Shown: positions 24,900-36,471, numbered from the stretch's first letter. The stretch: DNA of 64,000 nucleotides from Blastomyces gilchristii SLH14081 (GCF_000003855.2 NW_003101682.1:1212620-1276619), one strand, 5' to 3'. Notes: generated from the letters alone by a model not told the origin. A program made the numbers and translations.

Positions 24900-25211
24900 T
24901 ATATAGTACTGATGATTGAATCAGGCTGTGAATACTGAGAATTGACTAGTTAGTAATCAGTCTGATTAGTTATTCTACTTTCTTTCAATACTGTAGCTAG
25001 TGATTAATCTAGCTTGTAATTATTCAGCTATTCTATCTTCTTCAGTACTGCAGCTAGTGATTGATCTGATCTGTGATTATTTAAATCTATCTCATTTAAT
25101 ACTACAGCTAGTGATAGGTCTAGCTATTAATCATTTGAGTATCTTCTGCTTCAGAATATTATAGCACTAATGATCAGTCTAGATTGTAATCACAGTTGTA
25201 GTAAACTCATC
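24900..25211 (+). repeat. Degenerate ~55-bp tandem repeats in the leader of family C
   Basis: Four units begin at about 24984, 25041, 25096 and 25150, with one or two weaker ones upstream. Each carries a core like aatactgcagctagtgat followed by tagcttgtaattatt. They lie between LTR and the first ATG (25254), so they are in the untranslated leader. Confidence 0.65.
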
Positions 25212-25253
25212 TTATTCACACTCTAATATGAGTTTATTAGCTCTGTTACAGCA

Positions 25254-26528
25254 ATGAAGCAGAATAGATAAATCACTTAGAGCAGCTTCTATCAGTCACT
25301 TCTTTTCACTGAATCAGACAAGTCTGTCAGTGAAATTGAATAACTCACTTGAGAATTCACTGATGAATCTGACTTGAGATGAACTTACTTATAAGTAACA
25401 GCTGAAAAGCATGCTATTATACTTACAGAAGTCTGATGAAACACAGACAGATAGTATAAGAGTGTCAAAAGCCAAGTGATGCTGTACAATTATATCAAAG
25501 CAGAAGGCATTCTTATGAGTGTATCAGTCAGGCATTATAATGATATAAAAACAGCTCTTAACTGCACTCTTATAACAGAATGAAAGAATGTCATTGATCT
25601 CTGATTACAGGTCTTCTGCACAGACATTACAAAGAATACTAAGAAGAGAGATTCAATAGTCTCAAGCTATAATGAATTTAACTGTCAGAACTGTACTTCT
25701 TCTGATAAAGCAGTAATACTAGATACAATTGAGAAGTTAGAATAGCTAGAAGTCTGACTGATCTGATAAGAGAGTGAGCTTAATGAATGTGAACATCAGC
25801 TTGATCAGCAGAAGAAGCAGTTGAATAAGTGTACTACTCTCATTAATGAATGTGTTAACAAACTTCAAGAGAATCTCAAATAATTGACAGATGAAAGAAG
25901 CAGATTGATAAAAGTATGAACTAGCTTTCACACTGAGAAATCTGCACTCATCACTCAAAGATAGAAGCTGAATCATCATCAGCAGACAGACTGTTCAGCT
26001 CAGATTGATAGAACAGATATCAGAGCTAATAATTCTCTCATTAAGTCTGCACAGCAATTAAATATCTTCTTTAAGAAAGACTTTGAATCATCTTCTAGAA
26101 CCTGATGAATACTGATAATTTCACAGAAATCATGCAGTGCTGAAGATAGAATATGCTGTCATAATTTAATAAGAGACAGAATTAATCTTCTCAGAGAAGT
26201 CAATACTGCACATTTTACTTATGACTCAGAGAAAAACCAGATATGCAGAGATCAGGCACCTGTTCACAACAATTTTAATCTTTCACTCAATAGTGAATTC
26301 TGTTCATTCATATAAAGTGACAATAGACCAGCGAGATTACAGGCTGATAATATTATGCTATTTAACTCAGTGAAAACAGATGTAATGACATTTGTCAGTC
26401 ATTACTATGTAGAAGGAAGACAATGCAGTTCTCTGTGTGTTTCTTCTGTGTCTGAAGAGTTGGGCATTGAAATGACATAACAGTCTATCTACTGAAATGA
26501 GAAAGAATATAAGTATCTCCCCCTCTAT
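25254..26528 (+). pseudogene. Family C first ORF (gag-like, coiled coil), truncated by A1
   Basis: From ATG 25254 a single frame runs to the A1 insertion with stops only at codons explained by Trp-to-TGA and Gln-to-TAA/TAG change. It starts MKQNR and passes through a Gln/Lys/Leu-rich segment (~25770-26000), for example QLNKCTTLINECVNKLQENL, that looks coiled coil. It ends near EYKYLPLY. No zinc knuckle is seen before the break. Gag is the likely identity from position and composition, but I do not recognise the fold. Confidence 0.5.
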
Positions 26529-26695
26529 TGTGATTCGGAAGAACGTATGACTGTCGGATAATAACGCGGCCGCTTCCGAACTTGGTTACGAATGTAAAGA
26601 GGTCATAGCGGCCACTAATTAAGTTAGATAACATATATAAGAAGCTGGTACACATCTGTAATTGTATGCTGACTCAAGCAATCTTTTGAATCACA
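26529..26695 (+). repeat. 5' LTR of family A, copy A1
   Basis: Starts TGTGATTC and ends GAATCACA, with promoter-like atatataagaag at 26634. It is the least mutated A LTR, keeping several CG sites (aacgcggccgcttccg). It is followed by tctgatagtatgtct, the primer-site-like motif shared with family C. Confidence 0.88.
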
Positions 26696-27311
26696 TCTGA
26701 TAGTATGTCTAAAAACTGGTGAGAAGCACAGACTTCTTCAGAGTGTAATAATTCTATCTATGAAGTGATTTATAGTTATCATGTTAGTGTGATTCTAAAA
26801 CATCTTCAAAGATAGTATATGAAGAGTGATGAGTGAAAGAGCATCTGATTAATACTGCTTCACTTAATGAGAGAAAACTTCATATTCAGATGAATGTCAC
26901 ATATATGAACAGATAAGATGTGAGAAAAGAGATGAAAGTAATGAATCAGATTCAAAGAAGTCTGCTCTCTACTTAAAAAAAAAAAAAAAAAAGAATAAAA
27001 AGAGAGAGTAATTATTATCAGAGTTGTATAATAATAATAGAAATTATATAATAATATAGTGATATAATGATATAGTGATATAATAATAGACATTGTATAA
27101 TTAATAAGAAATCACTGAAATAAATATTTCTTCTAATTAATATAAATAACACTCTTCTCTGCTACCTGAACTGAAAGATATACAGAATCTCTCAGAGAGT
27201 TTACTCAAAGTAGTAAGAAAAGCAGCTGAGATCACTGAACTGAAATTGAAGCTCTGTATATATATGAGAATTCTAAATGAAATCAAGACCTTGTGTATAT
27301 AGTGATAGGCT
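26529..27311 (+). mobile_element. LTR retrotransposon family A, copy A1, left part
   Basis: A 5' LTR (26529-26695), a leader and the first part of gag, on the plus strand. It is collinear with the minus-strand copy A2 (44538 down to ~43800). It is interrupted at 27312 by hAT-3 and resumes at 50017. Its insertion splits the C ORF. Confidence 0.85.
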
Positions 27312-27571
27312 TAGACTGACTGTGTGACCGTGTCTGAGACCAGGATCAAACTTTACAGTTATCATATTGCCTAAAAGCATTACTTCTGATCATGATTTGT
27401 ATTCATCACATTAATCTCAAATCATGTTATTTCAAATATTAAAGATTTCAGATTCACTTTTCAAATAAAAATCTAGTTCTGAATAAAGAATATATTTGAA
27501 TTCTTAGTCACATTTTCATTCTGATCTCATTATTGAGAATGATATTAAATGAGATTATGAAATCACTTCTC
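27312..27571 (+). mobile_element. hAT transposon copy 3, left end
   Basis: Starts tagactgactgtg and matches 9956-10216 of hAT-2. It inserted into A1: the flanks gataggct (27304-27311) and tacagact (50017-50024) are a decayed 8-bp duplication of gacaggct, which is the uninterrupted sequence in A2 near 43780. It is cut at 27571 by A2 and resumes at 44539. Confidence 0.88.
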
Positions 27572-27681
27572 TGTGATTCAAAGGTTGCTTGAGCCAGCGT
27601 ACGATTACAGGCGTACACCAGCTTCTTATATATTGTAATATCGTACGCTAAATTAATTAGTGGCTGCTATGACCCTCTTTA

Positions 27682-28053
27682 GCCCCGGTGGCCGAATGGT
27701 TAATGCGGCCACCCGGTAGCGCCTTGGCGTGGGAAACCAAGGCGTGTGGGTTCGAAACCCGCAGGGGATACATTAAATCCGGAACCCAAGCACCTCAGGT
27801 TCCTAATAAATACAGAGGTGTACAAATCGCTGCAATAAATCGCTCTATGTTCCTGGGCTGGGAAGTTATTATTGCATGTATCTAATTGTCACTTCTTTGT
27901 ATTTCCTATGTTCTTGTTATCTTGGCGTGGTCTCAACACCTGTATTTCCTCCTGTATAACCAACACTTGACCTGTATTTAACATCACGCAAGGACTCATC
28001 ATAAGCTCCGCTTGCATATGAGTATAATGAAAGAATAATAATAATAATAATAA
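27682..28053 (+). mobile_element. tRNA-derived SINE, nearly unmutated, with (AAT)n tail
   Basis: About 372 bp inserted in the A2 LTR with a 14-bp duplication, tatgaccctcttta (27668-27681) and tatgactctcttta (28054-28067), differing by one C-to-T. The head is tRNA-like, with a Pol III A box tggccgaatgg (27689-27699), a B box ggttcgaaacc (27749-27759) and a hairpin gccttgg/ccaaggc between them. Acceptor pairing is imperfect, so it is not a functional tRNA gene. The body has no ORF, and the tail is (aat)n at 28034-28053. A 65-codon frame from 27688 crosses the tRNA-like head and is not a gene. It keeps many CG and CC dinucleotides. Confidence 0.85.
27689..27759 (+). promoter_or_regulatory. Internal Pol III promoter (A and B boxes) of the SINE
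   Basis: A box at 27689-27699 and B box at 27749-27759, each fitting the tRNA-gene consensus. The D-arm-like segment and the T-arm (gtggg...cccgc) can still pair. A head of Ser/Leu type is suggested by the long hairpin between the boxes, but the isotype is not certain. Confidence 0.75.
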
Positions 28054-28133
28054 TATGACTCTCTTTACACTTGTAAGCAAGTTCAGAAGTAGCTGTGTTA
28101 TTATTCAACAGTTGTATATTCTTCTGAATCATA

Positions 28134-28448
28134 TTCTCTCTTATCAGATTTGATCACACTCATGTGACTATAACATTCACTCTAGCTTCATGCAGATTAG
28201 CACATCACTAGTGTTTATAATCTTGTAATCTATTTCTGATTCAGCTAGTATTCTGTGTACACTCTTACAAAGAAACTTTCACTATATTACATCTCTCATT
28301 CACTAACTTTTCTCATTCTTCAATCATCTTCTTCATCATTATTAAACATTATTATCATTCAAGATTTCTATCTCTTCTTCTGTTCAACTCTTTCTATCTG
28401 TCTGTCTATCATATTATACGCGTTTCTGGCAATGACTCTCTGTTTTCA
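28134..28448 (-). mobile_element. A2 interior between the antisense gene and 3' LTR
   Basis: Collinear in inverted orientation with 1170-1493 of A3; no reading frame is shared. It ends in ttctctcttatcag next to the LTR, purine-rich on the minus strand, a possible polypurine tract. The last five bases (tttca, 28444-28448) are the target duplicated by B1. This is where a promoter for the antisense gene would have to lie. Confidence 0.75.
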
Positions 28449-28706
28449 TGTAAGAAATCCCGCTCCTCGCGAATTCTTTACCTCTATTTCTATCTCTCAC
28501 ATAACTAATAGAGTTAACAGCCCTTGGCTACACATAACTATATAGACTGGAGTTTGTGAATACTATTCATAACTCAGCTTAAATGCTATTATACATTTAA
28601 TCTCTATATTTTATTCTTCTACTGTGAATACTTCTAGTAGTTAACAGTATATATTATATCAAGCTGTAAACACCTGAATAATCATCTGTAAGCACTTATT
28701 CTTACA
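28449..28706 (+). repeat. 5' LTR of Gypsy B1
   Basis: 258 bp; its first 30 bases keep CG sites (cccgctcctcgcg) while the rest is AT-shifted. The partner at 36472-36729 shows the reverse, with CG kept near its end (aatcgcctgcgagc). The following interior reads tttcaagctcagtcagtcag, the same as in B2. Confidence 0.9.
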
Positions 28707-28739
28707 TTTCAAGCTCAGTCAGTCAGCAATCACTCATTA

Positions 28740-30400
28740 TAACTGAAAGAACTAGAAACTTACATACTTCAATCTCTGTGAACCTGACTGCAGACACTCA
28801 GAAGCAGTCATCTGAATCATAAATAACTCTTATAAAAGAAGTCTCAGAGAACTTATTAATTACTCACAGAACATTATTTTCTATATCTGTGATAGAAGAA
28901 CTCTCTGAACTTATAAATGAACTAATCTCAGTGAAGAACATTTTTGAGCATTTTCTATAAAATCAAGCTATTTTTCTATAAGAAATGCTTACTGTCTGTA
29001 AACACTCTTAAACTGAGTCTCTAGACATAATTTTCAGAGATATCTACAAACTGAAAAGAAACTTTCTTAAGCTGTGATTACTTAAAATCACTTATTAAAT
29101 CACAATCTATAAAAGCTTTTACAAGTTTGTATTTGAAATCAACTCACAAGCTCAGCTATGTAATATAAAAGATAAAGAAGCTGTTATCTATATAATAACA
29201 GATCTCTATTACACTGAAGTCAAGAACTGACTGAATTATCTAGAGAATGATCACAAGAGATCTTACTAATCTATTCTCAAGATCTATCTAAAGAATAAGT
29301 TAAGAGACTCTGTGAGCTGAACAGAGAATATCTGAATTATAATCATTAATATTAGAAAAAGAGATAAGAAATCTGATAAAGACTACTCACAGCACTTCAT
29401 AAAATTATGATGTGAATTGAGATCTGTGAAAACAGAGCTCTGAAACAAGACCTGAATAATGATATTTATAAAGAGACTGAATAAAAATATGCAGAATAAG
29501 CTCATTGAGTAAGACTCTAAGTTCTTAACTCTGAAGAAACTGATAACTCTCATTCACTGCTTACAGATCACTGTGAGAGTCACAGATCTGTGAAGAGTGA
29601 ATCACTTACTAATCTCACAAGAGTCAGAACAACAGAGAACAGGTTTGTCAGAAAAAGATAATAAGATATAGAGAGATTCATATCTGACTACTGAGCAGAG
29701 AGAAAGAGCTTCACAAGCTTCTGTAAATAGAGTGTATAATGAAGAGACTAAGAAAAAGAGACTCTACTTTATCTGTTCTAAATTAGAACATCTTTATATA
29801 AACTGTTCAGATAAATTAAAATAAGAATTTAAGAAGTTATAGACAGAGTTAGCAACAGTCTTCTTAAGAGTCTTAAAGCTGACATCTAGACTGGCCGCCG
29901 GGACCATGAATTTCACATTTGATTCCATTTGGTCTGGTCTCATACATTTCTTGGCGTGAATCCCGCTGGGACTGGCTATCAAAAAAACATGTAAAGTGAC
30001 TATATATCAGATCTTAAAATGGAACTATGACTTGAAAAAAATGAGAAAGTGGTCTCATTTGGTCCCATTTAGTCCCATTCTTGGCATAAAGTTACTATTT
30101 TTAGACATTTTAAGGTTTCTTTTAGACTATTTTTAATTTTTTAAAAAGTAACGCTTTTTGGTAACACTCAAATGAGATTTAAAGTCATTTAAAGCAATAA
30201 AAATAATTTAAATTGAGAAGTGGAAATCATGATCTTATTTGGAAAATGTGACAAGAGTAGACAGTAAGTTTCACTGGAACAGTATGAGACTACTATCTAA
30301 TGTTAAAACTGTGTAATGAAATCAGTCAAATTGGTAATGAGACTATCAAAAAATCTGGTCCTGGTCTCAGACACGGTCACACGGTCAGTCTACTGACATC
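28740..30400 (+). pseudogene. gag: Gypsy B1 gag with zinc knuckle, interrupted by MITE-2
   Basis: Collinear with the gag of B2. A capsid-like region with TGA at Trp positions is followed by the knuckle at 29765-29806 (first Cys now Tyr, then FICSKLEHLYINC). MITE-2 is inserted 80 bases downstream (29887-30392), so the end of gag and the start of protease are split. The initiator Met codon is lost (ata instead of atg) near 28745. Confidence 0.75.
29887..30392 (-). mobile_element. MITE-2 (hAT-derived), inverted orientation
   Basis: 506 bp, beginning tagactggccgccggg and ending cggtcagtcta on the plus strand, with a perfect 8-bp duplication, ctgacatc (29879-29886 and 30393-30400). No ORF is present. 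It is ~90 percent alike, by eye, to MITE-3 and MITE-4, with differences almost all transitions. Confidence 0.93.
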
Positions 30401-33400
30401 TGAATCTGTTACTTCTCTGATGAAAATACTTGCTTACAGAAAGAGACTGTACTGTGATACTGCTGCTCTGTAAGTATGAAAAGCATTGATGAACTCAGAA
30501 TCTCAGATCACTGTAGTGTCTCTAAAGCTTACAGAGTAAATGAGCTGAATGATGAAAACTGAGAATCTGCTCTTATAATAAGCAGAATATGAGAACTCAG
30601 ACCTGAGAACTGAGAGACTTCTAAGAGTCATCTTTGAATTACAAGATCTCTCTGAAATCTGAAGAAGATTTACAGAAACTGTGATTATCACAGACATTAC
30701 AGATAATATGTACTTAAGACTTGTATGACTTCAAAGACACAATCTGCACATAGCTGTTCACAAGTCAGGTTTATACTTTCAATCAGTGTTGATAGACTTA
30801 CTCACAGAGATAGAATCAGTTAATACTGCAGAGTTAATTAGAGAAGACAAGCTCATTTATATAATAACTTTGTAAATGTCTGAGAATCTTATAATCATGA
30901 AAACTGAGCTTCAGATATCAGAGAAATACTGAGATCTTACAGAGATATTCAGCTCAGTAAAGACAGCTGAGCTTTCTTCTCACTATGAGAAGAATCTGAT
31001 AATAGATTTGATAGAAGAACAGAAACTCTTCTAAGAATCAATCTATAAGCTCTCTCATCATGAGACAGAGGTCTTGTGAGTCTATATAAAGAAGAATCTG
31101 AAGAATGACTTTATTCAATCTTCACAGATCTTTATAAAAGTCTCTGTGATATTTATAAAGAAGAAGAATGAAGATCTCAGATTGTGTGTAGACTATTATA
31201 ATCTGAACTTTAAGATAATAAAGAGCTGCTATTCTCTGTCTCTGATTGAAAATGTAATCAATTATTTCACAGAAGCTATTATATTCATATAACTGAATAT
31301 AATCAATATATATACACAGCTGTGAATACAGTCTGAGAATGAATAAAAGACTGGCTTTAGAACTGCATTGAGATTGTTTGAATATCTAGTAATGTCTTTT
31401 AATCTGACTAATATCTCTGCAGCATTTCAGTCTTTTATTAATAAAACACTTCATATATATCTAAATATCTTCATGATAATATATCTGAATAATATAATAA
31501 TATACTTCATAAAGAAGAAAGAACACACTGAGAATGTACAAAGTGTGTTGAAGATCTTAGATGAGACAGAACTGTATGTTAAGCTTATAAAGTATAACTT
31601 CAGTATCTATCAGATTAATTTTCTAGAATATGTAATTACTGCAGATAATATTCAGATAAAATCTTCATAAATTAAGACTATTCTATTATAATCAGAGTTA
31701 TCTAGTATTTATGAGATTCAGATCTTTCTGAGCTTTGTGAATTTCTATAGATGATTTATCTTTGTGTTCACAAGAATCTTCTTGACTCTTACAGATATAC
31801 TGAAGAGTGAAAATAAGAAGAAGTTATCTCATAAACAGAGAATGAAAAGATTATTAAGAAGAGAGAGCTGTGAGAACTTTCTTATCTCAGAAGCTTGTGA
31901 GATCTTTATAAGATTGAAACAGATATTCACAGATACAGTGATACTGTTTCACTTTGATTTCTTACTCTTAATTAGATTGAAGACAGATATCTTCTTCTTT
32001 ATAATTTCAGAAATAGTCTCATAACTACAGTCAAATGAAAACTGAGTTTCAGTAGTCTTTTTCTCATAAAAGATATAACTTATAAAGATCAACTATAATA
32101 TTCATAATCAGAAGCTTCTTATAATAGTGAAATTCTTTCATCACTGATATCACTACTTTGAGAATCTTACAACAGTGATTACTGTTAGAACTGATTATAA
32201 CAGCTTATAATAGTTTATTTTAATCAAGAAACTCTCACAGCAGCAGATTCACTGAGCTCAGAGACTGAGTGAGTTCTGATTCAAGATAGAATATATCAAG
32301 AGAACTAAGAACTCAGCAGACAGACTCTCTCACAGATCAAACTATGTTAAGAAGATCAGAATGACAGATATAGAGAGACTAGAGAAGGCAGAAAAGCTTT
32401 ATAAGATGCTTAAGCTGAGTGTTATAAAGAGATTGACTGAAGAGTCTCTCAATCCCTTATAAGAGAAGAGAGAGAAGAGAGAAAAGAAGTCTGTATAATT
32501 ACTCTCTATAACACTGAGAGTCAACACTCTGAGAATCTTTATGAGAATTCTTGAAGAGAGTATCTATAATCTGAAGAATTTACAGACTTTGAGAAGTGTT
32601 GTGAAAGACCTGATATAAGAGAAAACAGATCATAAGTCTTTATAAGATCTTCTATTCAGATTGTCTGAACTGCAACTGAAGAATGAATATACTTAGTATA
32701 TTCAGAAACTGCTCACAGCAGAGATCAATTCTGCAGAAATAAAGAATTAAAGAGACTTAAATAATCTCTTGTGAAGAGAGAGTCAGATTTATGTACCTGT
32801 GAATGAGTTTCTGTATATAGAACTCATTAAAAGGTATTATAACTCTTCTCTAGCAGATCATTTTATAGACACTAGAACTTATAAGTTGCTTATAAGAAAA
32901 TACTTCTGACTGAAGATATGAGAACTTGTGAAGAAGATAGTAAATTCTTATACTATTTATCAGAATTTATGAGTAGTACAGTTCAGATTATATGAAGAAC
33001 TTACTTCTCTACTCATCTTACAGAAACCTTGAAAACAGCTAGAAATGAATACTCTTATAAGTCTCTCTGAAAGTAAGAATATATATAATATCTGCTTTGA
33101 CAGTGTACTAGTAATAGTGAATTACTTTATTAAGATGACACACTTTATACTCATCTGCAAGAACTTGAAGTTAAAGAATTTAACTCATATCTTTATTTAT
33201 AATATAATCTGATTGTATAAGTTATCTGTGAATATTATCTCAGATAGAGAATCAATCTTTACAGAAGAGTTCTGATTTGATCTGATAACTATACTGAAGA
33301 TCTCATAAGATCTAAGTACAGCTTTTCATCAACAGACAGATAATCAGACAGAATACCTGATAAGTATATTAAAACAGTATCTGCAGTACTTTATCAATTA

Positions 33401-34100
33401 CAATTAGAATAACTAAGTACATTAATTATTACTTACAGAGTTTATATATAATAACTTAAAGCATGTCAGTACAGATAAAACCCTCTTTGAGATACTCACT
33501 GAAACTCATTCATGAATAATCTTGATAAATCTGCAAGAGTACACTATAGAGTGTGATAATGTCTGTGAATAGACTGAGAGAATTCAGGAGATTCAGAAGA
33601 AAGTCTGCAAATTCTTGAGAAAGACTCAAGAGTATTAGAAGAGATACTATGACTCTAAGCATATTATAAAGAGTTTTAAGAAAGATAATAGAGTCTGACT
33701 GAGTCTAGAAAATATTATTATATAAAGATCTAGTAAGAAGCTGAATCTCTTACAGACAGAGTCTTACAAGATTATGAAGAAAGTTAGCTTGTAGTTCTAT
33801 AGATTGAAACTGTTATCTGAGTTACAGATGTATAATATTTTTCATGTCTCTCTGCTCTGTGAATATAAGAAATTCTCAGAAGAGAATTCTGTGACTTATC
33901 ACTCTATCTATAAAGTACTAGAGAGTGAAAGAGAATATCAGATCAAAGAAATTGTTGACTCAGAGAAGCAAGATTATGAGCTCTGATTCAAGATTTAGTG
34001 ATAAGAGTATTCTGATAAGATGAATGAGTTTACTTAAGAATTATCTGAGCAGATAAGACATCTGTAGAAGCTGAGATATGACTTTCATATTATAAATTCT
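30401..34100 (+). pseudogene. pol: Gypsy B1 pol (protease, RT, RNase H, integrase, chromodomain)
   Basis: Protease lies near 30430-30500. RT is at 31150-31680 with LRLCVDYYNLN, FEYLVMSFNLTNISAAFQ and YLNNIIIYF (the YLDD active site with both Asp changed to Asn). RNase H is at ~31900-32260. Integrase is at 33080-33620, including VIVNYFIKMTHFI, NIISDRESIF and TAFHQQTDNQTEYL. After a basic linker, FHVSLL (33840) leads to a chromodomain at ~33910-34090 that includes YQIKEIVDSEKQDYEL and MNEFTWE-like sequence (Trp read as stop or altered). Order and chromodomain identify a chromovirus. Dozens of TGA, TAA and TAG codons inactivate it. Confidence 0.9.
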
Positions 34101-34409
34101 GACAAGTCAGAATAACATAATCTTCACTAAGAATCTGATTATAACAAAGATATTAACACTATCATTTATAAGCTCTAGTCTATAAGATAATGAGTTTCTA
34201 CTGAGATGAACAGTCTGCAGTGTATATAAAGAGAAGAAGAAATTATACTCTCATTAAAGTTAAAAAATAAGAAAACAAAAACAGGGCTGTGAACATAATT
34301 TAGAGACTAATAAAGAAAAAATAAAGAAAATTCATATTCATATTCTTAATATCTGTAACACTCAATCTTCTCATAACTATTAATTTTTCTCTTCAAAGAA
34401 GCAGAGAGT

Positions 34410-36200
34410 ATCATGTCTGCAGTACAGATAATTATTGTATTTGATATGAAGACTGTCAGAAATGTACAGACTTCAGAGAAGCTGAACACCAGAATATGCA
34501 TAGTTGTAGCAGAGTCTTGAAAGCTGACTATCTATACATATGATCAGATATCTCTCACAAAGCTGTATCTACTTTCTCAGTTGTACTGAAGTATTCAGCT
34601 CAGAAACAATTGAGATGTGAAGAGAGAGCTCATCTATTCAGATTAACTCTCATCACAAATTCATAATATTCACATTACCTTGATTATCTGAATTTTACAG
34701 GTATCTGAAGACTCATCTCTCATTGATAATGAGATTGCAGAAATGCGCCGCGGTGTAAGAATCATTGATAGAGAACCTAGACATATTTACATATATCTGA
34801 TCAGAGATTGTGCAGGCAGAGAGAGAGTGATTATAGTAGACTGACCGTGTGACCGTGTCTGGGACCAGGACCAGATTTTTTGATAGTTTCATTACCAATT
34901 CGACTGATCCCATTACACGGTTTTAACATTAGATAGTAGTTCCATACTGTCTCAGTGAGACTTACTGTCTACTCTTGTCACATTTCCAAATGAGACCATG
35001 ATTTCCACTTCTCAATTTAAATTTACTTTTATTTGCTTTAAATGACTTTAAATCTCATTTGAGTGTTACCAAAAAGCATTACTTTTTAAAAAATTAAAAA
35101 TAGTCTAAAAAAAACCCTTAAATTGTCTAAAAATAGTACCTTTATGCCAAGAATGGGACTAAATGAGACCAAATGAGACCACTTTCTCATTTTTTTCAAG
35201 TCATGGTTTCATTTTAAGATCTGATATATAGTCACTTTACATGTTTTTTTAATAGCCAGTCCCAGCGGGATTCACGCTAAGAAATGTATGAGATCAGATC
35301 AAATGGGACTAAACATGAAATTCATGGTCCCGGCGGCCAGTCTAGATCATAGGCCTGCAGAACTGCAGAAGACACTGATAAAATCAGAAGCTTTATAAGA
35401 ACTGTCAGCTAGAATCTGTAAGAAATTACTTATAAGAAGACTTACAGCAAAGAAGAAGACTGCACTGCTTGAAGTCAGAAACTGGCCTGAAAGAGACATG
35501 AAGTTGACTGCTGGCCTGAAGATCAGATGCAGTGACAGGGCTGAGAAGAGTAGAGATACTGTTATGAGCAGTAGCATCTCTGCTTCATTAGCTAGTAAAA
35601 AGTAATCAGAGAAGTCACAGAGATACTCATAAGAAGCTCAGTAGCAGTCAGATATTATTTACAAGATATTGAAATTGAAAATTTTTTATTCTTGAGAAGT
35701 TCTTGAATCAATATATGAATATTGTCAGAAACACTCTCTCTCTGTTATCTGAATGAAAATACTTTGTGAATGAATGAAAATACTCACAGTTTATAAGAAT
35801 AAGAGCTGTTATAGAAAAAGAGAAAAGAAGATGAGATTTCACAGACAGATCTGAGATATTTATACTACTCTAGAGAGATTTGCTTACACTGTGAGTGATT
35901 CTATAAAACAGTCAGATCACTCTAGTAAATAAAGAGTGATTATAAATTACAGATCTGAATCTTTCTATATAACTATAAAGAGTGATTATAGACTGCAGAC
36001 ATCTTGATTCTACAATTCTACAGAGTTAATAAAAGAATGAAAAATTTCTCACAATTCTACAGTGTCAAAGAACAATGATTCATAAGAATGAGTGAAAGAT
36101 CAACTTATAAATACTTCTCTTTAATGAGAGTGATCTCATAGAGAGTGATTCATCTGTGAGATGAATCTATGTGATGATTACACAAGAATCTTATAAAAAT
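34410..36200 (+). pseudogene. Third open region of Gypsy B, copy B1, interrupted by MITE-3
   Basis: From ATG 34414 a frame reads MSAVQIIIVFDMKTVRNVQT and continues to ~34690 with only TGA/TAA damage. A second frame (34700-34830) reads DNEIAEM and LIRDCAGRERVII. After MITE-3 the charged, probably coiled-coil stretch of the B2 copy continues at 35345-35790. This is about 1.3 kb of sense-strand coding potential beyond the chromodomain. The frames are not continuous; introns, frameshifts or separate ORFs are possible. I recognise no domain. Confidence 0.4.
34837..35344 (+). mobile_element. MITE-3 (hAT-derived)
   Basis: 508 bp from tagactgaccg to ggccagtcta, with 8-bp duplication gattatag/gatcatag (34829-34836 and 35345-35352; one C-to-T). 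The empty site is visible in B2 (reverse complement of about 18160-18175: agtgatcataggctcac). It keeps more CC and GG than the surrounding B1. Confidence 0.93.
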
Positions 36201-36471
36201 AATTAAGAGTTAACTGAAACTCTTCTGTATAGAAGATATGAGATAAATCTGTATAATAGTCAGAGAAGAATCTGTAGATTACAAAGAATCTCATAGAATA
36301 AGAAACTAAGTGACAGACTCTTTTCTCTTCACAGTAATAAGAGATTTTTCCTCACTGAGATTTTTTATAGATATAAAGAATTTTTAGTGAGTATTACTGC
36401 AGTGCTGAGCTGATTCTATAGAGTTACTCAGTGAAAGACTTCACAGATGAAGTCTTAGAGAGGAGAAGATA

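Larger units (their letters stand above)
24442..26528 (+). mobile_element. LTR retrotransposon family C, 5' part
   Basis: A 390-bp LTR (TGTAG...CTACA) is followed by a primer-site-like motif, a leader with tandem repeats and a long damaged ORF. It is inserted into B3 at 24441 and is itself interrupted at 26528 by the A1 LTR. No second LTR of this family is in the window, so boundaries on the right are not known; it could join the Gypsy D remnants after 52890, but I see no sequence that proves this. Confidence 0.6.
27572..28133 (-). repeat. 3' LTR of A2, split by a SINE
   Basis: The parts 27572-27681 and 28068-28133 add up to exactly the 176 bp of the partner LTR at 44363-44538. The plus-strand ends read TGTGATTC and GAATCATA. 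Confidence 0.88.

Noticed and set aside
27683..27770. A functional tRNA gene
   Set aside because: Acceptor stem pairing has several mismatches, the sequence continues into a SINE body with (AAT)n tail, and TSDs enclose the whole unit.
27688..27885. 65-codon frame beginning MAEWLMRPPGSALAWETK
   Set aside because: It lies across the tRNA-like head of the SINE (A and B boxes); it is a by-product of the RNA gene sequence, not a protein gene.
34837..34850. TA target duplication (Tc1/mariner type) for the MITEs
   Set aside because: Terminal ta belongs to the element: 8-bp duplicates lie outside it in MITE-2, MITE-3, MITE-4, hAT-1 and hAT-2, which fits hAT.
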